7,768 nt of DNA from JAWWBN01 sp033720955. GTDB taxonomy: Bacteria; Acidobacteriota; Thermoanaerobaculia; Multivoradales; JAHEKO01. Shown in pieces: positions 1 through 5,714 of this stretch (positions within the stretch are counted from its first letter, which is position 1; each line of letters opens with the position of its first letter). A model generated the notes under the pieces. It was not told the DNA's origin. It saw only the letters and a list, made by a program, of their open reading frames with translations, and did no database searches. The translations under genes and the position numbers were made by a program. The stretch covers positions 1 through 7,768 of the forward strand of contig JAWWBN010000186.1 in NCBI GenBank assembly GCA_033720955.1, written 5' to 3'.

Positions 1-1
1 G

Positions 2-2041
2 GACAAGCTGATCCTGCCCGGCTTCGGCGGCGGCGACCGCATGCGCTTCCCCAAGGGGGGCGAGCTTCTCGACTGCCTGCGCTTCCCGCCGATCGACAAG
101 GACGAGATGTGCCGGTCGTGGAAGGAGCTCTACTCACGGCACTCCATCCCCACCCGGATCGGGCTGGAGCTCCTGGGGCTGGACGACGGACCCGACGGCC
201 TCTTCCAGGCGCGGCTCTGGGACCACCGGGAGCGCCGGCCCGAGACTCTGGCCGCGCGGGCCGTGGCCCTCGCCGTGGGCCGTGGGGTGCCGCGCCGCTT
301 CGACATCCCCGGCGACTGCGAAGGGATCGCCTACCGGCTCGCCGATCCGGCCCGCTACGTCGGCGCGCCGGCCCTGGTGGTCGGCGGCGGCACCTCGGCG
401 GCGGAGGCGGTGATCGCCATCTCGCAGGCCAAGGCCGAGGTCGGCGACGCCACGGACGTCTACTGGTCCTACCGCGGCGACAAGATGCCGCGGGTCTCGA
501 AGGCCCTGGCCGAGGTCTTCTTCGAGGCCTACGTGGGCAACGGCAACATCCGCTACTTCCCCCACAGCGAGCCGGCGGCTGTGGTGACCGCCGGGGACCG
601 GCGCGAGTACCTGGCGGTCCGCGTGGACCGGCGGCGCATGGACGGGCGGCCCGCCGAGACCTCGCATCTGGAGTTCCCCAAGGAGAGCTGCATCGCCTGC
701 ATCGGCGAAGAGATCCCCGAGGCCCTGCTCGACGGGCTCGGCATCCCGCGGATCCAGACCCAGGGCAAGCGCCGCATCGTGGTGACCCCCTGGCTCGAGA
801 GCCGGCGGCGCAACCTCTTCCTGTGCGGCGACCTGCTCTGCCCCGCCTACCTGGTGACCGAGGATCTCGACGCCGACGCCGAGGGGCTCGAGGAGGTCAA
901 GCACCGCGGCAACATCAAGAGCGCCCTGCGTGACGGCGTCCGGGTGGCGGAGGCCGTCCGGCAGCGCCTCGACGGGCGGGAGGTGATCGAGGTGCGGCTG
1001 GAGGACGCCGACGAGGTGACGGCGGAGGGGGAGGCGCCGCTGCCGGCCCCGGCGGAGCCCCCGCCCGACGACGACACGCCGGACTCGGCGTGGCTGGTGC
1101 GCATCCTGCCGGGCGGCGTCGAGGAGCAGGAGATCGAGCTCCGCCGCCAGGGCGTCACCACCATCGGCTCGGGCGACTGCGACGTGAGCTTCCCCGACGA
1201 CAGCACCCTCGCCCCGGCCCACGCCTCGATCGTCGAGACCGACGAGGGTCACCTGCTGCGCGACGACGGCGGCGCCGGGGGCGTCTTCCTGCGATTGAGA
1301 CCGGCCGAGAAGAGAGCCCTCGACGAGGGCGACCTCCTGCGCGTCGGACGCCAGTTCCTGGTGGTGAGGCGGCACGGGGAGGGATGGGCGCTCTCCCACC
1401 ACGACGCCTCCGGCCGCGAGCGCCGCCGCCATCCGCTGGGAGAGAAGAGCGCGGTACTGGGGCGGGGGGCGGCGGACGTCGTCCTGGACCCCGACGACGC
1501 CACCCTGTCGCGCCGGCACCTGGCGGTCTCCCTGGACGACGGCCGGCCGGTGGCGCGCGACCTGAAGAGTGTCAACGGCACCTACCTGCGGGTCCGCGGC
1601 GCCGCGGCCCTCTCCCACGGCGCCCGCTTCCGCCTGGGGCAGCAGCAGTTCGCCTTCCTGCTGCGACCGGACGCCGTCGTCGACAGGGACGAGCCGGCCG
1701 CGCCCGTCCCGCCCACACCGTCCGCCGCGGCCCCTGCCGTCGTCGCTCCGGACGGGGCGAGCGTCCGCTTCGCCGACCGCGAGGGGGCGGTCGCCCTCGC
1801 TCCGGGTCAGACCGTGTGCGAGGCGGCGGAGGCCGCCGGGGTGCCCATCAACGCCGAGTGCCACTCCGGGATCTGCGGCAGCGACCCGGTGCGGATCCTC
1901 TCCGGCGCCGAGCACGCCGCCGAGCCGCCGGGCGACCAGGAGAGCGAGACCCTGCGGGACCTCTGCGGCGTCGAGCCGGGAGAGTGCCGGCTCGCCTGCA
2001 TGCTGCGGGCGAAGGGACCCCTCGTGGTCGAGATCCTCTAG
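2..2041 (+). CDS. FAD/NAD(P)-dependent oxidoreductase fused to two FHA domains and a 2Fe-2S ferredoxin-like domain (5' partial)
   Basis: The frame is open from the left edge, so the real start lies outside the window; the first in-window ATG, at 41, already sits inside the conserved fold. Residues below count from that ATG. Residues 1-320 are the C-terminal part of a pyridine-nucleotide-disulfide-reductase/flavin-monooxygenase-like enzyme: a second Rossmann motif GGGTSAAEA (115-123), an SYR (143-145) where NADPH-specific relatives contact the 2'-phosphate, and the FAD-contacting LCGD (261-264) near the end. The first FAD-binding Rossmann motif must be upstream. Residues about 350-444 form a degenerate FHA domain. 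Residues about 465-541 form a canonical FHA (G474-R475, S490..H493, N512-G513). Pro/Ala-rich linkers flank the FHA pair. Residues 574-666 resemble a plant/adrenodoxin-type [2Fe-2S] ferredoxin, but the third ligand position is Asp615. No signal peptide or membrane segment is visible. The inferred role is cytoplasmic electron transfer from NAD(P)H through FAD to the Fe-S domain, with the FHA pair docking a phosphoprotein. The substrate is unknown. It converges on a Ser/Thr kinase gene. Confidence 0.88.
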   Translation, partial: DKLILPGFGGGDRMRFPKGGELLDCLRFPPIDKDEMCRSWKELYSRHSIPTRIGLELLGLDDGPDGLFQARLWDHRERRPETLAARAVALAVGRGVPRRFDIPGDCEGIAYRLADPARYVGAPALVVGGGTSAAEAVIAISQAKAEVGDATDVYWSYRGDKMPRVSKALAEVFFEAYVGNGNIRYFPHSEPAAVVTAGDRREYLAVRVDRRRMDGRPAETSHLEFPKESCIACIGEEIPEALLDGLGIPRIQTQGKRRIVVTPWLESRRRNLFLCGDLLCPAYLVTEDLDADAEGLEEVKHRGNIKSALRDGVRVAEAVRQRLDGREVIEVRLEDADEVTAEGEAPLPAPAEPPPDDDTPDSAWLVRILPGGVEEQEIELRRQGVTTIGSGDCDVSFPDDSTLAPAHASIVETDEGHLLRDDGGAGGVFLRLRPAEKRALDEGDLLRVGRQFLVVRRHGEGWALSHHDASGRERRRHPLGEKSAVLGRGAADVVLDPDDATLSRRHLAVSLDDGRPVARDLKSVNGTYLRVRGAAALSHGARFRLGQQQFAFLLRPDAVVDRDEPAAPVPPTPSAAAPAVVAPDGASVRFADREGAVALAPGQTVCEAAEAAGVPINAECHSGICGSDPVRILSGAEHAAEPPGDQESETLRDLCGVEPGECRLACMLRAKGPLVVEIL

Positions 2042-2048
2042 GGCGCGC

Positions 2049-3863
2049 CTAGCCTCCGCCGAAGCGGAAGGTCAGGTCGAACCACATCTTCCCGGGCACA
2101 CCCGCCTTGGTCGGCGGCTGGAAGGTCGCGCCCATGGCCGCCTCGGTGGCGGCCTCCCGGAAGCGGCGCCGGAAGAGGGGGGCGCGCGCGATCTTGGAGG
2201 TCAGCGGCCGTCCCTCCTCGTTGACCAGCACCGAGACCACGACCTCGAAGACGTCCTTCGGCTCCCTGGTGTCGGCCGGCAGAACCGGGTCGGGCACCTG
2301 GATCGGCCGCGGCGGCACCACCCCCGGCCCCGGGGCGTACATCTGCCCGGCCTGCTCCGAAGGGGCCACCTGCGGGCCGGGAGGCAGCAGGGGGTCGGCC
2401 ACGGCCGGGGGTGCGTCCGGCGGCGGCGCGTCGGCCGCGGGCTGCGGACCCTCCGCCGAGCCCTCCCCGCCCTCGGGGCGGGGAGGTCGGGGTCGAGCGT
2501 CCGGTGGCGGCGGCGCGTCGTCCCCGGACTCGGGCGGCGGAACCTCCGCGGCCTCCGTGTCCACCGTAGGCCCCGACGGCGCCTCGCGCGGCGAGAAGGG
2601 GTCCACCCGGGACACCTCCACCGGCGGCCCGGCCGGCGACGTCGGCGGCGTCGAGCCGGGCCAGAGCAGCCAGGCGGAGACGGCCAGCGCCACCACCAGC
2701 AGAGTCCCCACGCCCGCCCACATCAGCGCCGTCGACCGGCGCCGCCCGGTGGCGGGGGGGCCGGCCGCCTCGTCGGCCGCGGCCGCAGGCGGACCCTCGG
2801 GTCGCGTGGCCTGCGGCGGCGGCGTCCGCGCGGGCTGCACCACCTTGAGCTCCGGGACCTCCTCCTCCCCACCCTTGCTCTCCTCCCCCAGGCGGAAGTG
2901 GCGGTCCAGCCGCTCCTGGGTGGACCCGGGCTTGCTCGCCCGGAGATCGCTGATTTTGACGCTGGTGGTCGTCTTCATGGCGTCGGCGAGCTCCGCGCTG
3001 CGGCTGGGAGCGGCGTCGCGGAACTCCGTGAGCCGATCGAAGAACTCGGCGGCGCTGGCGACCCGCCGACCCGGCTCCTTCTCGAGCGCCTGGAGAACCA
3101 GGGCGCGCAGGCCCGGCGGGATCCTGCCCTCGGGGTCGCTGATCTCGAAGTCGAGGGGCGGCTGGAAGAGGTGCCCGGCCACGATCTCGGAGAAGTCCTC
3201 TCCCGACACCGGCGACCGTCCGGTGAGGAGCTCGTAGAACAGGACGCCGAAGGAGTAGATGTCGCTGCGCTCGTCCAGGTCGGCCGCGCCCTTGGAGAAC
3301 TGCTCGGGCGCGGCGTAGCGGCCCTTGCCCATGAACATCCCGGTGGCGGTGAGGCCCGAGGTGTCGGCCCCCTTGGCGATGCCCAGATCGATCAGCTTGA
3401 CCAGCGGCTCGCCCCGGAAGTCCTTGCTGAGCATCAGGTTGTCGGGCGCGATGTCGCGGTGGACGAACCCCTCGCGGTGCAGGTAGCGCAGCGCCCTCAG
3501 GCTCTGGCCGCCGATCTCGACCGCGAGGCCCAGGCTGGGCGGTCCGCTGGCCTCCACCAGCTCGTGCAGGTTGACCCCGTCGATGTACTCCATGACGATG
3601 TAGGCCACGCCGCTGTCGTCCACCGAGAAGTCGAAGAGCTGGGCGATGTTCGGGTGACGCAGCCGGATCGCCACCTTGGCCTCGTTCTGGAAGCGCAGCC
3701 GCACCTTGTCGTCGTGGGCGAGCTGGGGGTGGAGCACCTTGATGACCCGCATCTGCTCCAGGAGGCGGTGGCGCACCTTGTAGATGGACCCCATCCCGCC
3801 CTCGCGGATCTTGCCGAGGATCTCGTACTTGCCGCCTACGATCTGTTCGAGCGGTGCCTCCAC
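2049..3863 (-). CDS. Membrane-anchored Ser/Thr protein kinase with C-terminal TonB-like domain
   Basis: This 604-residue protein starts at GTG (3863-3861), preceded by GAGG eight bases upstream. Residues 13-278 are a PknB-type kinase domain: Gly loop GKIREGGMGS (17-26), ATP lysine K42, alpha-C glutamate E61, HRD (135-137) with N142, DLG in place of DFG (159-161), APE (185-187) and activation-loop threonines T172/T174. The catalytic-loop lysine usual in Ser/Thr kinases is Ala139, and the usual GT before APE is G179-K180. A juxtamembrane region with a TTTS patch (298-301) leads to RRR (374-376) and one hydrophobic helix (about 377-401). A very Pro-rich linker (about 403-530) follows, then a domain (536-602) matching the TonB C-terminal fold: VVVSVLVNEEG, an alpha segment, FQPPTKAGVP and a final beta strand. 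Positive-inside topology puts the kinase in the cytoplasm and the TonB-like domain in the periplasm. The family phosphorylates protein Thr/Ser; the substrate here is unknown, the adjacent FHA-containing oxidoreductase being an inferred candidate. The catalytic core residues are present, so it is probably active. Confidence 0.93.
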   Translation of the reverse strand: MEAPLEQIVGGKYEILGKIREGGMGSIYKVRHRLLEQMRVIKVLHPQLAHDDKVRLRFQNEAKVAIRLRHPNIAQLFDFSVDDSGVAYIVMEYIDGVNLHELVEASGPPSLGLAVEIGGQSLRALRYLHREGFVHRDIAPDNLMLSKDFRGEPLVKLIDLGIAKGADTSGLTATGMFMGKGRYAAPEQFSKGAADLDERSDIYSFGVLFYELLTGRSPVSGEDFSEIVAGHLFQPPLDFEISDPEGRIPPGLRALVLQALEKEPGRRVASAAEFFDRLTEFRDAAPSRSAELADAMKTTTSVKISDLRASKPGSTQERLDRHFRLGEESKGGEEEVPELKVVQPARTPPPQATRPEGPPAAAADEAAGPPATGRRRSTALMWAGVGTLLVVALAVSAWLLWPGSTPPTSPAGPPVEVSRVDPFSPREAPSGPTVDTEAAEVPPPESGDDAPPPPDARPRPPRPEGGEGSAEGPQPAADAPPPDAPPAVADPLLPPGPQVAPSEQAGQMYAPGPGVVPPRPIQVPDPVLPADTREPKDVFEVVVSVLVNEEGRPLTSKIARAPLFRRRFREAATEAAMGATFQPPTKAGVPGKMWFDLTFRFGGG

Positions 3864-3882
3864 GCGGTCTGCCTCGCGGGCA

Positions 3883-3888
3883 AGTATA
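3883..3888 (-). promoter_or_regulatory. Candidate -10 element for the kinase gene
   Basis: Read on the minus strand this is TATACT, five of six matches to TATAAT, in otherwise very GC-rich sequence. Initiation would fall near 3876, giving a leader of about 13 bases with the GAGG Shine-Dalgarno (3875-3872) at its very 5' end. No convincing -35 hexamer sits 16-18 bases upstream, so this is either a weak or activator-dependent promoter, or chance. Confidence 0.35.
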
Positions 3889-4021
3889 GGTCAGCCGCCG
3901 GGGTCTCCTCGCACCCGGCGTGGTCTCCCCCCCTGCGGGGTCCGCGGCGCTCGGGACCCGCATAGAGCCCCGTCCGCCGCCCCCGACCTCCGTCCGCGGC
4001 GCGCCGGTCGTCGGCTACGGG

Positions 4022-4050
4022 TGGACAAGAACGAACGGTCGTGCTATTCT
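4022..4050 (+). promoter_or_regulatory. Sigma70-type promoter for the TetR-hydrolase operon
   Basis: TGGACA (4022-4027; five of six to TTGACA) and TATTCT (4045-4050; four of six to TATAAT) are separated by exactly 17 bp. The predicted start point, about 7 bases past the -10, coincides with the A of the TetR ATG at 4057. There is no purine-rich ribosome binding site before that ATG, so the transcript may be leaderless. Both hexamers stand out against the GC-rich background. Confidence 0.6.
4031..4042 (+). promoter_or_regulatory. Candidate TetR operator inside the promoter spacer
   Basis: ACGAACGGTCGT is an inverted repeat: outer arms ACGA and TCGT match perfectly, and five of six half-site positions pair overall. 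It lies wholly between the -35 and -10 hexamers, where bound repressor would block RNA polymerase. TetR-family regulators commonly bind such short palindromes in their own promoters. Assignment to the downstream TetR protein is inference from position. Confidence 0.5.
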
Positions 4051-4056
4051 CTGGCC

Positions 4057-4680
4057 ATGGGCAAGGGACGGCAGACCCGGGCGTCGATCCTCGACACCGC
4101 GCTGGCCGAGGCCAGCCGCTCCGGGCTGGACGGGATCACCATCGGCGCCCTGGCGCGCAAGGTCGAGATGTCGAAGAGCGGCCTCTTCGCCCACTTCGAC
4201 TCCAAGGAGGATCTGCAGCTCCAGATCCTGGAGACGGCCTCCGGGCGCTTCGTCGAGCACGTGGTTCGCCCGGCTCTGCGAGAGCCGCGGGGCGAGCCGC
4301 GGATCCGCGCCCTGTTCGAGAACTGGCTCCAGTGGGAGGAGTCGCGGTTCCTACCTGGCGGCTGTCCCTTCGTCGCCACGGCGACCGAGCTGGACGACCG
4401 GCCCGGACCCCTGCGCGACGCCCTGGTCCAGGCGCAGCGCGACTGGCGCTCCACCCTGGCCACCGCCGCCCGGCTGGCGATGGAGGAGGGCCACTTCCGG
4501 GCGGACCTGGACACCGAGCAGTTCGCCTACGACTTCTTCTCGGTGATCCTCGCCTACCACCACTTCTCGCGGCTGCTGCGGGAGCCCGACGCCGGCAAGC
4601 GCTGTCGGCGCGCCTTCGACCGCCTGCTGGCATCCTGCCGCACCCGCGGCTCCCGGCCCCCCTCGAGGAGCGGTCCGTGA
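4057..4680 (+). CDS. TetR/AcrR-family transcriptional regulator
   Basis: This 207-residue protein has the usual TetR length. The N-terminal DNA-binding domain covers about residues 7-53, with the helix-turn-helix around 28-48 (IGALARKVEMSKSGLFAHF) preceded by the typical AxxxxxxxGLDGITIGALA-type segment. The ligand/dimerisation domain (about 75-192) shows GGCPFVATATELDDRPGP (101-118), a signature I associate with a TetR subgroup encoded next to alpha/beta hydrolases, and an AYHHF motif (166-170) in a late helix. ATG 4057 was chosen because it begins just before the HTH and fits the upstream promoter. An in-frame GTG at 4021 would add 12 residues but would overlap the -35 box. The stop overlaps the start of the hydrolase gene, so the two are co-transcribed. 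The likely role is repression of its own operon, relieved by an unknown small ligand. Confidence 0.93.
   Translation: MGKGRQTRASILDTALAEASRSGLDGITIGALARKVEMSKSGLFAHFDSKEDLQLQILETASGRFVEHVVRPALREPRGEPRIRALFENWLQWEESRFLPGGCPFVATATELDDRPGPLRDALVQAQRDWRSTLATAARLAMEEGHFRADLDTEQFAYDFFSVILAYHHFSRLLREPDAGKRCRRAFDRLLASCRTRGSRPPSRSGP
4665..4670 (+). promoter_or_regulatory. Shine-Dalgarno sequence fixing the hydrolase start
   Basis: GAGGAG lies six bases before the GTG at 4677, inside the last codons of the TetR gene. It decides the hydrolase start and, with the GTGA start/stop overlap, points to translational coupling. Confidence 0.75.
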
Positions 4681-5582
4681 GCTCCGACCCCAATGGCCCC
4701 CAGGCCGACCCCAGCCGTCTCGTCTTCCCTGGGTACTTCGCGGTGATCCGTGCGGGCTTCTCCGTCCTGGAGCGGCTGGCCCCCGGTCTGGTGGGACCCG
4801 CCGCGGTGCGGATCTTCCGCACGGCGCGCCGCTTCCCCACCCCCGATCGGGAGCTGGCCTGGCTGGCCTCCGCCGAGCCCCTGACGCTGGCCGCAGGCGG
4901 CCGGAGGATCGCCGGCCACTCCTGGGGGCGGGGTCCCACGGTGCTGCTCCTGCACGGCTGGGAGGGCCGCGGCTCCCAGATGGGCGCCTTCGCCCGACCT
5001 CTGGCCGACGCGGGGTACCGGGTGGTGGCGCTCGACGCCCCCGGCCACGGCGGCTCGGAGGGGCGGCTCTCCTCCCTCCCGGAGTTCGCCGCCGCAGTCA
5101 TCGCGGCCGACGACGAGCTGGGGCCTCTCCACGCGATCGTGGCCCACTCCTTCGGCGCCGCCGGCACCGGCTGGGCGCTCCTCTCCGGCGTCGAGGCCGA
5201 GCGCCTCGTCTTCCTGGCGGCGCCCGACGATCTGCACCGGTACATCGGCTTCTACTCGAGCCTCCTCGGTCTCAGCGCCCGGGGCCGGCACGCGATGCTG
5301 GCGACCCTCGAAAAGCGGGCCGGGGTGGACTGGTCGCGGGCGCGCTACGCCACCGCCGCCGCGGCGGACGCCACCCCGATCCTGGTGGTCCACGACGAGG
5401 ACGACCCGGAATGCCCGTTTGCCGGTGGGCGGAAGATCGCGGAGGCCTGGCCGCGAGCCGAGATGACGAGCACGACGGGGCTTGGGCACAACCGGATCCT
5501 GCGGGATCCGGCGGTCGTCGCACGGGTCGTCGGTTTCGTCGCCGCGAGCGAGTCGGCGCCCCGGATCGCGCGAGCCGGCTGA
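4677..5582 (+). CDS. Alpha/beta-fold hydrolase
   Basis: This 301-residue enzyme starts at GTG 4677, which overlaps the TetR stop as GTGA and follows a strong Shine-Dalgarno. Visible alpha/beta hydrolase landmarks are the oxyanion-hole motif LLHGW (91-95), the strand-turn VVALDAPGHGGS (116-127), a nucleophile elbow A-H-S158-F-G (156-160; Ala replaces the first Gly of GxSxG), the acid region HDEDDPE (239-245, probably Asp243) and the catalytic His271 in GLGHNRIL. The order and spacing give a complete Ser-Asp-His triad. An N-terminal extension of about 65 residues before the core, with a hydrophobic/amphipathic stretch (20-47), could associate with membranes, but there is no signal peptide. It probably hydrolyses an ester or similar bond; the substrate cannot be named from sequence. 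Co-transcription with a TetR regulator suggests expression is induced by its substrate or a related compound. Confidence 0.92.
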   Translation: MSSDPNGPQADPSRLVFPGYFAVIRAGFSVLERLAPGLVGPAAVRIFRTARRFPTPDRELAWLASAEPLTLAAGGRRIAGHSWGRGPTVLLLHGWEGRGSQMGAFARPLADAGYRVVALDAPGHGGSEGRLSSLPEFAAAVIAADDELGPLHAIVAHSFGAAGTGWALLSGVEAERLVFLAAPDDLHRYIGFYSSLLGLSARGRHAMLATLEKRAGVDWSRARYATAAAADATPILVVHDEDDPECPFAGGRKIAEAWPRAEMTSTTGLGHNRILRDPAVVARVVGFVAASESAPRIARAG

Positions 5583-5594
5583 GCCAGAGCGGCC

Positions 5595-5630
5595 TCGCCG
5601 GTCGGATGACAGACGGCTCGCCGATCGGAT
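5595..5630 (+). repeat. Pair of 13-bp direct repeats upstream of the exported-protein gene
   Basis: TCGCCGGTCGGAT (5595-5607) and TCGCCGATCGGAT (5618-5630) match at 12 of 13 positions with a 23-bp period, close to two helical turns. The second contains the perfect palindrome CCGATCGG; the first has one mismatch in it. They overlap the candidate promoter and could be regulator sites. They could also pair as an 8-bp hairpin containing one G:U, but there is no T-run, so this is not a clear intrinsic terminator. Confidence 0.55.
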
Positions 5631-5635
5631 ACCAT
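5606..5635 (+). promoter_or_regulatory. Weak candidate promoter for the exported-protein gene
   Basis: ATGACA (5606-5611; five of six to TTGACA) and TACCAT (5630-5635; four of six to TATAAT) are 18 bp apart. Initiation near 5642 would exclude the in-frame ATG at 5634 and leave the ATG at 5715 as the start. The -10 is poor, so confidence is low. Confidence 0.3.
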
Positions 5636-5714
5636 GCGGCCATTCGCAACCGACACGCGACAGGGCTGCCCCGGCGAACCGGATGGCGCCCCGGCTAGGG
5701 GGACGACAGCAAGG

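Noticed and set aside
134..1915. A 593-codon minus-strand open frame opposite the oxidoreductase.
   Set aside because: No recognisable motifs, and the plus strand encodes Rossmann, FHA and ferredoxin features through the same stretch.
1569..3965. Long plus-strand open frames across the kinase gene (1569-3965 and 2107-3237).
   Set aside because: Antisense to a complete kinase with all core motifs. The products are Arg/Ser/Gly-rich and motif-free, so they are GC-driven shadows.
3784..4056. Starting the TetR gene far upstream, at 3784.
   Set aside because: It would add about 90 motif-free residues, overlap the kinase start and cross both candidate promoters. ATG 4057 gives the standard TetR length.
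5598..5628. Hairpin CCGGTCGG/CCGATCGG as a terminator after the hydrolase gene.
   Set aside because: It is an 8-bp stem with a 15-base loop and no downstream T-run; the direct-repeat reading explains the sequence better.
5634..5714. ATG 5634 as the start of the exported protein.
   Set aside because: It overlaps the candidate -10 and would put 27 non-hydrophobic residues ahead of a signal peptide that is complete from ATG 5715. It is not excluded, only less likely.
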